This document shows, in pieces, positions 8,095 to 16,723 of a DNA stretch of 29,599 nucleotides. Each line of letters opens with the position of its first letter. Within the stretch, counting starts at the first letter, position 1. The DNA is from DATAVB01 sp040414495 (GTDB taxonomy: Bacteria > Actinomycetota > Actinomycetes > Mycobacteriales > QHCD01). The stretch covers positions 1 through 29,599 of the forward strand of contig JBEDUI010000185.1 of the NCBI GenBank assembly GCA_040414495.1. Reading direction: 5' to 3'. The notes under the pieces are model-generated. The model ran no database searches. It had not been told where the DNA came from and saw nothing but the letters and a program-made list of their open reading frames with translations. The position numbers were made by a program, and so were the translations under genes.

Positions 8095-11000
8095 ATGGCC
8101 ATGTGGACTAAGACTGCTCGTGCGTTTGTGATTGCCGTGGCGGCCGGGATTGTGGCGTTGGGGAGTGCCGTTTTCGGCACCGCAACCTCCAATGCCGCTA
8201 CCGGTCCGACCAGCTATTTCAAGGTCCATAAGCTCAATGTGTTGGGCGAATGGGCGCACCCGGACGACGACACCAGCATCATCGGGCCGTGCGGCGTGTG
8301 GCACCAGCTCTACCACATCAATTGCGGCATCATTCAGGTCACCCGCGGCGAGGGCGGCGGCAACGCCACCGGTCCGGAAACCGGCCCGGCTTTGGGCCTG
8401 CGCCGGGAGAACGAGGACCGCGCCGCGCATCAGCGCTCCGGAACGACCGATCTTTTCTACCTCGACCGGGTCGACTTCTATTACAACCAGAGCGCGCCGC
8501 TGACGAACTTTTTCTGGAACCACGACGAGACGTTGGCCCAGGTGACGCGGATCATCCGGGAGACCGAGCCGGATATCTACATCGGCTTCACTCCGACGCT
8601 GGCCGCCGGCCACGGAAATCACCAGAACGCGGGCCGGCTGATCTGGGAAGGCGTGCAGGCCGCGGCTGACCCGAACATGTTCCCCGACCAGCTCAAGGGC
8701 CCGAACGCGCTGCGTACCTGGCAGGTGAAGAAGGTCTTTTCCGGCGGCAGCACCGCCGGCACGGGCGGAACGACGACCGCGGCCAACTGCACCAGCGGAT
8801 TCATTCCGGCCGCCACCAACATGGATACCGTTTCCGGCGTCTGGACCGGCTACAACTCGCCGTACACCTGGCCGGCCGGAAACATCCAGGGCCAACCCGC
8901 GGGCAGCCCGAAAACCTGGGCCCAAGTGGCCAGCGAGGGCACGGCGGCCTACGCCACCCAGAGCCGTACGATGTTCAAAACCGTCGCGAATCCAGGCTGC
9001 TCCAGATTCGGTATGACCGAGTCGTTCGTCCCGTTCCAACCGAATGTCAATTCAGACGGAACGGCAAATCCGAAAGCCGGACTCGACAAATCGATCTTCT
9101 ACGGCGCCTCGATGCAGGATCCGGGCGGATTGCCGACGGGAACGCTGGAGTACCTGACGTTCTCCCGGTTCTTCAACGTCGCCGGTGACCCGTTCCAGGT
9201 GACCGTGCACGCCAAATCCGGCTCCGGAACCCTGCCGAAATCCTCGGTCGCGCTGACCGTCCCGAGCGGCTGGACGGTGAGCGGATCGGGGCAGCTTGGC
9301 GCGATTTCGCCGGACAACGAGACGACGGCGACCTTCACCGTCACCCCGCCGGCCGGTGCCACCGCTGGTCAGGACAAGATTTCCGCGCTGCTGACCTCGG
9401 GAAAGATGACCGGCTACACCAACAATGTCGTGCAGATCGTGCCGGCGGCGGAGGGCCGATTCCAGCGGCAGGGCAAGTTCGCCGAATACGACCAGTGGAT
9501 TACCCAGACTGCTCCGCAGGCGCTGCGCCTGGGTCGGTCGGCCGCGGTCACCTCGCTCGGTAGCGGGGAAACCACGAAGGTGCCGGTGGCCGTACACAAC
9601 TGGTCGAGCGCCACGCAGTCCGGCAATGTCTCGCTGAACCTGCCGGCCGGATTCTCGGCCGATGCGACGTCCCAGCCGTACAGTGGCCTGGCGCCGGGCG
9701 CGGACACGACCGTGACCTTCAACGTGACCAATACCGACCAGACACTCGCCACCAGCCACACCTATCCGATCGGCATCAACACCACCTCGAGCGCCGGGTC
9801 CTCCAGCGAAACGTTGACCGTCGATCTGGTCCCGGCCACCGTGATCCCGCACGCGACGAGCGCACCGACGCTGGATGGCACCGAAAGTCCCGGTGAATAC
9901 AGCGGTCCGGCGCTCGACCTGTCGCCGATCTGGCAGGGCACCGCATGCAGCCCGGCCGGTGTCGACTGTGGAACGGCAGCCGGGGCGACGCCGGGCGACA
10001 TCAACAGCACATACGCCAAGGTGACCTGGTCCGGCGACGATCTGTATTTCTTCGTCCACGTACGCGACGACACCCAGAGCTACGCGCCCAGCCCGCAGCA
10101 ATGCGTCGCGCACTGGCTGACCGACTCGGTGGAAATCCAGATCGACCCGCGCGGCAATTCGTCGCAGACCACCGACAACCCGAACCTGGCCACCGTTCCG
10201 GACACCTCGACCACGTTCAAGACCGGCATCTTCCCGTTCAGCAACGACCCGAACAACACGCTCGGAAATCCGTCGCCGAATGGACCGTGTTGGGAGCGCG
10301 ATGCCGATAACCACCAGGGTTATTCGAACGGACCGCTCGCCTCGACGGTGACCGGTGGCCTGAACGCGCCGGGAATGCAGGTCGTCTCGACGGCGCATTG
10401 GGTCGGCAACAACGATCCGAGCCAGCCGCATGCCTACGCCGACGGTTATTACAACCTCGAGGTGAAGATTCCGATGGCCGACCTGCCGGCCGCGGTCGGT
10501 CCGACCGGCACGCCGCCGACCGGAAATGCCGCGACGAATACGGTTGACCCGAGCCACATGGGCTTCAACATCACGCCCTACGACGAGGACAACCAGCTGC
10601 ACATCGACCAGAGCACCCGGCTGGGCTGGTCGGCGTACAACAGCGTGCAGTCCGACCCGTACAACTGGGGCCACGCCTATCTCGATCGCTACACCCCACC
10701 GTCGGGCCGGTCGACCACGCCGACGACGCCGATCATTCCGGCCAGCGCGCTGCAAGGTGTGGATTCGCCCCAGACCATCTATCAATCCGCGCACAACGGC
10801 GTGCCCATCGCCGGTGAGGCCGCGGCACCAGCGGGCGACCAGATATCGATCACGGACACCACACTGACCAAGTCCTCAGTGGACGTGACGCTCAAGGCGA
10901 CCGGAAAGGGCCGGGCGCATATCTTCCTGTGGTCCGGCGACCACACGTACATTCCAGTGTGGACATCCAGTTGCGCCTCGGATCCGGGTGAGCCAGGATT

Positions 11001-11226
11001 CACGCCGTGCTCGGCCTCCGACGGGGTGGCAACACCGTGGGGTACGAACATGAGCGGTTTCCTGATCAAGGATTCCGTGGTGCAGATATCGGCGGCCGGC
11101 ACCCAGCACGTGTCGATACCGATCGATTCGGCCGGATATCAGGCGCTGCAGAAGCAGGGCTCGGCGCTGATCTCGTTCCAGACCCCGGCGGGTGGGGTTC
11201 AGGCCTTCGACGAGAACCTGCACTAA
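8095..11226 (+). CDS. Secreted PIG-L/LmbE-family deacetylase with C-terminal carbohydrate-binding-type modules
   Basis: This is a 1043-residue exported protein. Residues 1-34 form a signal peptide (lysine and arginine, hydrophobic core, cleavage near SNA-A). The PIG-L zinc-hydrolase motif AHPDDD lies at 54-59, and the second metal-binding segment GHGNHQNAG at 172-180. The family removes N-acetyl groups from GlcNAc-type sugars or mycothiol-type conjugates. A NEW3/alpha-galactosidase-associated beta-sandwich is likely at about 360-590. A CBM9-like domain follows at about 595-785 (LDGTESPGEYSG, then YAKVTWSGDDLYFFVHVRDD). The last 250 residues are unrecognised. The binding modules suggest action on an extracellular glycan, such as chitin or another amino-sugar polymer; this is inferred from architecture. 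The start is ATG 8095 or ATG 8101; neither has a strong Shine-Dalgarno. A perfect terminator follows. Confidence 0.88.
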   Translation: MAMWTKTARAFVIAVAAGIVALGSAVFGTATSNAATGPTSYFKVHKLNVLGEWAHPDDDTSIIGPCGVWHQLYHINCGIIQVTRGEGGGNATGPETGPALGLRRENEDRAAHQRSGTTDLFYLDRVDFYYNQSAPLTNFFWNHDETLAQVTRIIRETEPDIYIGFTPTLAAGHGNHQNAGRLIWEGVQAAADPNMFPDQLKGPNALRTWQVKKVFSGGSTAGTGGTTTAANCTSGFIPAATNMDTVSGVWTGYNSPYTWPAGNIQGQPAGSPKTWAQVASEGTAAYATQSRTMFKTVANPGCSRFGMTESFVPFQPNVNSDGTANPKAGLDKSIFYGASMQDPGGLPTGTLEYLTFSRFFNVAGDPFQVTVHAKSGSGTLPKSSVALTVPSGWTVSGSGQLGAISPDNETTATFTVTPPAGATAGQDKISALLTSGKMTGYTNNVVQIVPAAEGRFQRQGKFAEYDQWITQTAPQALRLGRSAAVTSLGSGETTKVPVAVHNWSSATQSGNVSLNLPAGFSADATSQPYSGLAPGADTTVTFNVTNTDQTLATSHTYPIGINTTSSAGSSSETLTVDLVPATVIPHATSAPTLDGTESPGEYSGPALDLSPIWQGTACSPAGVDCGTAAGATPGDINSTYAKVTWSGDDLYFFVHVRDDTQSYAPSPQQCVAHWLTDSVEIQIDPRGNSSQTTDNPNLATVPDTSTTFKTGIFPFSNDPNNTLGNPSPNGPCWERDADNHQGYSNGPLASTVTGGLNAPGMQVVSTAHWVGNNDPSQPHAYADGYYNLEVKIPMADLPAAVGPTGTPPTGNAATNTVDPSHMGFNITPYDEDNQLHIDQSTRLGWSAYNSVQSDPYNWGHAYLDRYTPPSGRSTTPTTPIIPASALQGVDSPQTIYQSAHNGVPIAGEAAAPAGDQISITDTTLTKSSVDVTLKATGKGRAHIFLWSGDHTYIPVWTSSCASDPGEPGFTPCSASDGVATPWGTNMSGFLIKDSVVQISAAGTQHVSIPIDSAGYQALQKQGSALISFQTPAGGVQAFDENLH

Positions 11227-11237
11227 CCCGATCGAAG

Positions 11238-11274
11238 CGGGGCGTCCGGACAACGTGTCCGGACGCCCCGTTTT
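11238..11274 (+). terminator. Rho-independent terminator of the secreted deacetylase gene
   Basis: A perfect 15-bp GC-rich stem (CGGGGCGTCCGGACA / TGTCCGGACGCCCCG) closes a three-base ACG loop and is followed by TTTT. It begins 12 bases past the stop codon. This is the clearest intrinsic terminator in the window. Confidence 0.93.
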
Positions 11275-11457
11275 CATGCCTGTCCGCTGATGGAGGGACC
11301 GGAAGGCCGGCTACATATCGCGCGCGAATTCCGACCTGCGCCGGAAACTCTGGACACAGCCGGGTCGTAAGCGCTCTAATTGGACCAATTCTGCGGTGTT
11401 GGGGGCGGCGGCGCCGGCTGGCAAAGCGGCACGGGTAGCCGAAAGCGGGGGCACCAC

Positions 11458-14295
11458 ATGGATAAGCACGTAAGGATGTCGGATTCTTTTCCGTCTCGGA
11501 CCCGCGCGTTGCTGATCGCTGCCGCCGGCGTAGCGGCCGGATTGGCCGGCCTGGTGGTCTATCTGACCCAGGCGCCACGGCATTTCAATATCGTGCCGGT
11601 CGAACTGCGGGGTCATGACCAGCCCTATCCGCTGCCCGGGCCGACCGCTCATACGTTGTATTGGGATTTCGCGCTGATCGCCGGTTACGGCGTGGCGCTC
11701 ATTATCGGAAACTACGTCGTCACTCCGCACGTGGCACGCACTCGCGTGGCGCTGAATGCAGTCCGACTCGGCCAGGCCGCCGCCATCCTCGCGATTGTCG
11801 CCGCCTGCCTGGAGAATGCGTTCCTGCTGTTGGTGGCCGAAGGCGCGGCCGACTCGAGCGGGTGGCGGGATTTCCTGCTCGATGCGGCCAGTACGTCGGC
11901 CGTGCTGAAGTTCGGCGCGTTGATCCCGGCCGTTGCGGCCGCGTTGACCGGCACCGTACTCACCATCGTCCGCTGCATCGTCAACTCCCCCGGCCGGCTG
12001 GCCGCATGGAGCGCGCTCAACATCGCTTATCAGCCTCCGCATCCGGCCGGAGGCGACGCCAACGACTTTCCGAACCCGCACGCCAACGGCGGTGAACCCT
12101 GCGCCGGGGTGAGGTGGCGGGCCGGTTTTGACGTTCCCTCCGATGCGACGGCGGATGGTGCGGGCCAGGTCGGATTCTGCCTGTCCGGCGGCGGAATCCG
12201 GGCCAGCTGCGTCGCCCTCGGCGTACTGCAGGAAATGCACGGGACGCTTGTCCGCGCGCGGCACCTCGTATCGGTATCCGGTGGTGGATATACGGCCGGC
12301 GCATTTACCCAGGCGTTGACGGACGCTCACTCGCGGCCGGACATGGTGCGGGATCCGGCCGGCGTTTTTGCTCCGGGTAGCGTTGGAGAGGATTACATTC
12401 GGCGGCATTCGTCCTACCTGGCAAACACCGTTCCCACATTGTTGGTCGCACTTGGACTGATGCTGCGGCACCTCATTCTCTCGATCGCCGCGCTGTTCGC
12501 CCCCGCGGTGGTGGCCGGCGTGCTGTTCGGCTGGTTCTACGACAATGCGCCGATCGCCGATCTACGCGGATTGCGTACCGGGAAAACGTACGAATTCAAT
12601 GTCTTCCGCACTGACGCACTGATCGCGCTCGGCATCGTGACCGGCGTGGCGCTGGTGCTGTGGCTGGCTGGACAGGCCGCGGTGGCGGACCCGGAAATGC
12701 GCAGGGCCAAGCGGCTGCGCACGGCTTCGCAGGGAACCGCCTGGCTGGCTGGGGTTATCGCGGCCGTTGCGGTGGTAATCCCGCTGTTGGCGGCGATCGC
12801 GGCGTCGTTGTACGCCCAGAAGTGGGTGGTGCAACTGAATATCGCCGGCCCGGTCGGTGCGCTCGTACTCACCTATCTGGCGACGATCGCGTCGATAGTC
12901 TGGCGTAACCGCACCACAATTACGAAGAATGTGGGCAGCGGCGGCGCTTCGGTGGTCCCGGCCGCGATCCCGAACAGCGTAGTGCAGCGATTGTTGGTCG
13001 CGCTGACGGTAATCGTGCTGGCCGCGGCGTGGCTGCTGCTTTTCGCCGGCTTGATATTGACCCACGGCACGACCGCGGCACTGTGGAGCGCGCTCGGAAT
13101 CGCCGTGCTGGCCGGCATTCTCGGGTTCATCGACGAAACGACGCTGAGCCTGCATCCGTTCTACCGGGCCCGGTTGGCCGCCGCATTCGCCGTCCGCACC
13201 GTGCGCCGCCCCGACGGGCTCATCGTCCCCGAAGCGTATCCGCGGGACGAGCGCACCTCGCTGTCCACGTACGCCCGCATCAATGGATTCCCCGATGTCG
13301 TATTCGCCGCGACCGCGAATCTGGGCGGCGATCGCACACCGCCGGGCCGGAACGGCGTGTCGTATACCTTCAACGCCGACTGGGTGGGCGGGCCCGATGT
13401 CGGGTGGATCGGCACCGAGGACCTACAACGGCTGGCGACCGCGCGGCTGCGGCGCGACCTGACCGTGCAGGGGGCGGTCGCGATCAGCGGCGCCGCGTTC
13501 GCCTCGTCAATGGGCCACGGTGCCCGGTGGTTCCAAATCCTGCTGGCCGTATCCGGGGCCAGATTGGGCGCGTGGCTGCCGAATCCCGCTTACGTCAAAG
13601 CGGCCCACACGCACGCCCGGGCCGGCGACTGGCGTTATCCACGGCTGCCGGCCACCCGCCGACTGGGTTACTTATTGAAGGAAATCTTCGATATTCACCC
13701 GGCCACCGATCCGTTGCTGCAAATCACCGACGGTGGCCATTACGAAAACCTCGGCCTGGTCGAATTGTTGCGACGCCGGTGCACGTTGATCTACTGCGTC
13801 GACGCCAGCGGCGACCATCCGCCGATGGCGACCACACTCTCCCAGGCCATTGCGCTGGCCCAGGACGAACTCGGCGTCACGATTACGTTGGATGATGCCG
13901 CGTTCGATTGCGAGCCGGGGACGGGAACACTGGCAGCGCCGAAAGCCCATTTGGGCGGGCTGAATGCGCGGCTGTCGAAAACTCCCGTCATCATCGGCAC
14001 GATCACGTATCCACCCGAGCCCGGGATGCCGGCGGGATTGGGTCGGCTGATCGTCGGAAAGGCGTTGCTCACCGGGGATATGCCGTACTGGTTGCTGTCC
14101 TACGCGGCCAAGCATCCGGTCTTTCCGCACGACTCGACCGGCGACCAGTGGTTCGACGCGGACCAGTTCTCCGCGTACACCGAGTTGGGCCGGCAACTGG
14201 GGCAGCGGATGGGAGCCGTACCGGTGCCTGGGCCTCCCCCGGTCGAGGCTATTACGGCGCCGCCGGTCGTTACGCCGACGGTGACGCCTATCTGA
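11458..14295 (+). CDS. Polytopic membrane patatin-like phospholipase
   Basis: The 945-residue protein has about four N-terminal membrane segments (within residues 15-180). A cPLA2/patatin-type start follows: oxyanion loop SGGGIRAS near 242-249 and nucleophile elbow SVSGGG near 272, with Ser in the middle. The catalytic Asp motif DGGHYENLG is near 757. Between Ser and Asp lies a second block of about six membrane segments (about 320-560), so the Ser-Asp dyad is split by a membrane domain. Patatins are acyl hydrolases of phospholipids or other lipids; the substrate here is unknown. ATG 11458 is chosen because GGGGGC lies just upstream; ATG 11476 is too close to its AAGG. The mature ends are proline-rich (VPGPPPVEAITAPP). 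The preceding terminator marks it as a new transcription unit. Confidence 0.82.
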   Translation: MDKHVRMSDSFPSRTRALLIAAAGVAAGLAGLVVYLTQAPRHFNIVPVELRGHDQPYPLPGPTAHTLYWDFALIAGYGVALIIGNYVVTPHVARTRVALNAVRLGQAAAILAIVAACLENAFLLLVAEGAADSSGWRDFLLDAASTSAVLKFGALIPAVAAALTGTVLTIVRCIVNSPGRLAAWSALNIAYQPPHPAGGDANDFPNPHANGGEPCAGVRWRAGFDVPSDATADGAGQVGFCLSGGGIRASCVALGVLQEMHGTLVRARHLVSVSGGGYTAGAFTQALTDAHSRPDMVRDPAGVFAPGSVGEDYIRRHSSYLANTVPTLLVALGLMLRHLILSIAALFAPAVVAGVLFGWFYDNAPIADLRGLRTGKTYEFNVFRTDALIALGIVTGVALVLWLAGQAAVADPEMRRAKRLRTASQGTAWLAGVIAAVAVVIPLLAAIAASLYAQKWVVQLNIAGPVGALVLTYLATIASIVWRNRTTITKNVGSGGASVVPAAIPNSVVQRLLVALTVIVLAAAWLLLFAGLILTHGTTAALWSALGIAVLAGILGFIDETTLSLHPFYRARLAAAFAVRTVRRPDGLIVPEAYPRDERTSLSTYARINGFPDVVFAATANLGGDRTPPGRNGVSYTFNADWVGGPDVGWIGTEDLQRLATARLRRDLTVQGAVAISGAAFASSMGHGARWFQILLAVSGARLGAWLPNPAYVKAAHTHARAGDWRYPRLPATRRLGYLLKEIFDIHPATDPLLQITDGGHYENLGLVELLRRRCTLIYCVDASGDHPPMATTLSQAIALAQDELGVTITLDDAAFDCEPGTGTLAAPKAHLGGLNARLSKTPVIIGTITYPPEPGMPAGLGRLIVGKALLTGDMPYWLLSYAAKHPVFPHDSTGDQWFDADQFSAYTELGRQLGQRMGAVPVPGPPPVEAITAPPVVTPTVTPI

Positions 14296-14338
14296 TATTC
14301 GGGTGGCAGCACGAGCTCGCACTGCCAGAATGTGCGCC

Positions 14339-14938
14339 ATGGAGCCGTACCGAATTGAAATCGTGGTTTTCGATGGGTTCGACGAGATCGACGCGTTCGG
14401 TCCGTTCGAGGTGTTGTCCAGCGCGGGTTTCGACGTCGAATTCGTGGCCGCCGAAAATCCGGGCAAGATCGTCAGCATGCGTGGAATTACCATGCAGATC
14501 CCGACCGTGCTGGGTCGCCCCGGCGGGGTCGTGGTGCCCGGCGGCGGTTGGCTGAATCGCGCGCCGGAGGGGACCTGGGCCCAGGTGCAGCGGCGGAGCC
14601 TGCCGGAGAAGCTGGGCACGCTGGCCGGCTCGACCCGCTGGATGGCCTCGGTCTGCAGCGGCGCGATGCTGCTGGCCACGGCCGGGCTGCTCACCGACCG
14701 ATACGCCACGACGAACCGCAATGTCTACGACGATCTTCGGCCGCATGTCGGCGAGGTGATCGAGGAGCGGGTCGTCGACGATGGCGACCGGATTACCGCC
14801 GGCGCGCTGACATCGGGCCTGGATCTGGGGCTCTGGATCACCGAGCGGGAACTCGGATCGGCCGTGGCCGACCGGGTATCGCGGTCCATTGAATACGGGC
14901 CGCAAGGTCGGGTCTGGCACGCGCCGCACCGCGGCTGA
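14339..14938 (+). CDS. DJ-1/PfpI superfamily protein (isonitrile hydratase/ThiJ-like)
   Basis: The 199-residue protein has the DJ-1/PfpI fold signature. The nucleophile elbow is ASVCSGAMLLATAGLL, with Cys106 as the reactive cysteine. Acidic residues in DEIDAFGPFEV (Glu16, Asp18) match the position of the catalytic Asp in isocyanide hydratases. PGGGWLN (67-73) forms the usual glycine loop. Such proteins include isonitrile hydratases, glyoxalase-type enzymes and the ligand domains of AraC regulators; no AraC DNA-binding domain is attached here. The exact reaction is not determined. ATG 14339 gives a natural N-terminus, and ATG 14330 is also possible; neither has a strong Shine-Dalgarno. The gene starts 43 bp after the patatin gene and may be co-transcribed with it. 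Confidence 0.85.
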   Translation: MEPYRIEIVVFDGFDEIDAFGPFEVLSSAGFDVEFVAAENPGKIVSMRGITMQIPTVLGRPGGVVVPGGGWLNRAPEGTWAQVQRRSLPEKLGTLAGSTRWMASVCSGAMLLATAGLLTDRYATTNRNVYDDLRPHVGEVIEERVVDDGDRITAGALTSGLDLGLWITERELGSAVADRVSRSIEYGPQGRVWHAPHRG

Positions 14939-14991
14939 CATCGGCAAAAGCGCGCAACCGAGCCGATCTCTGGATTGCCCGTCGCGGGGAC

Positions 14992-15028
14992 CTGTGACTC
15001 TGCTCCGGGGTGTGGAGCAGAGTCACAG
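14992..15028. terminator. Long perfect hairpin after the PfpI gene
   Basis: A 15-bp perfect inverted repeat (CTGTGACTCTGCTCC / GGAGCAGAGTCACAG) with a seven-base GGGGTGT loop lies 54 bp past the stop codon. No T-run follows on either strand. Its place between convergent genes suggests a bidirectional terminator. It ends eight bases before mobile-element copy 2. Confidence 0.6.
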
Positions 15029-15035
15029 TCCGCTC

Positions 15036-15257
15036 GGGCGTGTTGCTTAAGTCCTGGCCGTCGCGAGCGGTGATCGCTGTATGTATCGGGCGATCCGGCA
15101 AGGCAGCCCGGGTGCGGGTGTCCCGCAAGGCGGAGGAGGAGCCGATACCGGTGTTGTATCGGCGACGACGACAACGCTAGGCCGTCGGGGTGGTGGGTGG
15201 GAGCGTGTCAGTCGTTTGGGCGCCGCGCAGCAGGCAGAGGGCTTAAGCAACATGCCC
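15036..15257. mobile_element. MITE-like element, copy 2
   Basis: The ends at 15036-15055 and 15238-15257 are 20-bp inverted repeats with two mismatches (left end GGGCGTGTTGCTTAAGTCCT). An 84-bp core (15094-15177) is identical to copy 1. The flanking segments differ: the terminal repeats diverge to GTTGCTTAAG from GTCTCTTAAA, and about 30 extra bases, including GGTGGTGGGTGGGAGCG, precede the right end. Exact conservation of the core with changed ends is notable. No transposase is encoded. It lies between the converging PfpI and lipoprotein genes, about 50 bp from the lipoprotein stop codon. Confidence 0.75.
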
Positions 15258-15303
15258 TAGTCCCCGCGCTGGCCTTACCCGAATGATGGTGCAAACTCGC
15301 CGG

Positions 15304-16386
15304 TTAGTAGGTCCCCGTCTTGCTCGGGTCGTAGCCGAGTGCAGGGTCCTCCTCGCTCGCGCTCACATCGAATTCCGTGCCGGTCATGCTGCCCTCGCTG
15401 TTGTTCCCGGCGATCTCGACCAGCCATTTACCGACGTACGCCGCGTGCGGCACGCCATCGAGGTGCTGGTTCGCCCAGGCCTGGATCGCCGGCACGGACT
15501 TGGTGTCGCCGAGCTCCGATAGCTTGGGCAGGAGATGTTTGGCAGCCTTTATGTCGTCGGGGAACTTGCCCCCCTTGCCCTGCACCAGAATGGTGTTGAT
15601 GCCGGCGCCGGCGTCGGAGAGTTCCAGGTTGGCTGTGGCGGAGTAGTACGGGTCTGGGTTGGTCTTGAACGCCTCGTCGGAGCAGTTGAGGGTCTTGTCC
15701 GTGTCGCTGGCGGCGCTGCCGAACGAGCACTTGAGCTTCGCTCCGGTCATCTTCGGGAGCGCCTGCTCTTTGGTGATCGGTAGCGGCTCGCCGGACGGTG
15801 AGAGCGTCGTCGGGTCGTCGTAGCCGGTGATCTGCAGCCAGCCGCCGGAGCTGGAGTGCGACGGGTCCCTGATGTATTTGCCCCAGGTGAGGGTGTCGCC
15901 ATCGGCCGCGAGCACGGCGGCATCATTGGCCGGCAGAATCGCCTTGAGCATCTCGTTCCGCATCGTGTCCCACTCGTCCGCGAGGTCGGCGCCGGTGGGC
16001 ACGATCCGGGCGAACAGCACGGTGCCGTCCGGCGCGGAGAAATAGCGCAGCTCGCCGCCGATCAGCTTCGGCCCGCCGAGTTGGTCCTCGTCGGGCTGCT
16101 TGAGGCCCTTCGCACACATCCGCAGGTCGATCGACGTATCGCCGTGCCGGGAGCATTCGAAGCCCGCGGCCGTCAGCGTCTTTTGAACGTTCTCCGCCTG
16201 TCCTGGCTGGTGCTTCCAGTTCCCGGCGGGCTGCTTCGGCCCGGTAGGCGACGGGCTCGCGGCCGAGCTGTTGGTGTGCTTATCGCCAAGCGGGCTTCCC
16301 TTGCCCGATGAACTGTCCGAGCCGCAACCGACGAGGACAAGCAGCGCGGCGCTGCCGACGATCGCCAGGGGCACGTGTAGACGCAT
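15304..16386 (-). CDS. Secreted lipoprotein of unknown function
   Basis: The 360-residue protein begins with a lipoprotein signal peptide (MRLHVPLAIVGSAALLVLVG) ending in the lipobox LVGC, so a lipid-anchored Cys is expected at about residue 20. A low-complexity Ser/Pro/Thr linker follows (SSAASPSPTGPKQPAG), as is usual for actinobacterial lipoproteins. The folded part contains several cysteines (FECSRHGD, RMCAKG, KCSFG, NCSDEAF) that could pair as disulfides. I recognise no enzymatic motif or substrate-binding family. ATG 16386 is chosen because GGGGAGA lies about seven bases upstream and it starts the signal peptide directly; an upstream in-frame extension would spoil the signal. It appears to be monocistronic. 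Confidence 0.82.
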   Translation of the reverse strand: MRLHVPLAIVGSAALLVLVGCGSDSSSGKGSPLGDKHTNSSAASPSPTGPKQPAGNWKHQPGQAENVQKTLTAAGFECSRHGDTSIDLRMCAKGLKQPDEDQLGGPKLIGGELRYFSAPDGTVLFARIVPTGADLADEWDTMRNEMLKAILPANDAAVLAADGDTLTWGKYIRDPSHSSSGGWLQITGYDDPTTLSPSGEPLPITKEQALPKMTGAKLKCSFGSAASDTDKTLNCSDEAFKTNPDPYYSATANLELSDAGAGINTILVQGKGGKFPDDIKAAKHLLPKLSELGDTKSVPAIQAWANQHLDGVPHAAYVGKWLVEIAGNNSEGSMTGTEFDVSASEEDPALGYDPSKTGTY

Positions 16387-16723
16387 CACAATTTCTCCCC
16401 GCTGTAGGGTCAATGAGCTTTTTGCAGGGAACTGTATACATTGAGCTGTTTCGGCGGGCATTCCCCTTATCAAACGCAACTAAACGGATCCCGACCTGAC
16501 CGGGCTCATTCAGCCCAAGACCCTCCAGTTGTTGATCATGAAGTTTGCTGGACGACTCGCCGACGACACGCCGAGCGAAACGTCGGCAACTTCATGATCA
16601 ACAACTGAGGCGCGACTTGTACGACGTCGCCGTATCCCGCCGCCGATCCCAAGGACCGGCAAATGTTGCCCGACCGGCGCGGCTCCTTGCTCACCTGTCA
16701 GCCAAACCCGTCAGACTTGGGGC
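16387..16723. other. Divergent intergenic region between the lipoprotein and kup genes
   Basis: This 337-bp stretch holds the lipoprotein leader, the inverted-repeat element at 16526-16607 and the upstream region of kup. A TATACA box on the minus strand (complement of 16433-16438) could be the lipoprotein -10, but no -35 is convincing. I found no recognisable c-di-AMP (ydaO) riboswitch before kup and no protein-like open frame. Confidence 0.4.
16526..16607. repeat. 82-bp inverted-repeat element with 20-bp perfect arms
   Basis: The arms are CAGTTGTTGATCATGAAGTT (16526-16545) and its exact complement at 16588-16607, with a 42-bp spacer. Pairing continues inward imperfectly (TTTGCTGGACG against TTGCCGACG) and outward (CCTC against AGG with one bulge). 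The arms are A/T-rich compared with the surrounding DNA and carry a TGATCA core. It could be a miniature inverted-repeat transposon, a regulator site, or an RNA hairpin in the kup leader. No target duplication is evident. Confidence 0.7.

Noticed and set aside
9052..10794. 580-codon open frame on the minus strand within the secreted deacetylase gene
   Set aside because: Arg/Gly/Val-rich composition and no motifs, while the plus-strand frame has a signal peptide and recognisable domains.
16608..16723. Possible c-di-AMP (ydaO-type) riboswitch before kup
   Set aside because: The region is too short and lacks the paired arms and conserved cores of that riboswitch. Only the inverted-repeat element further upstream is visible.
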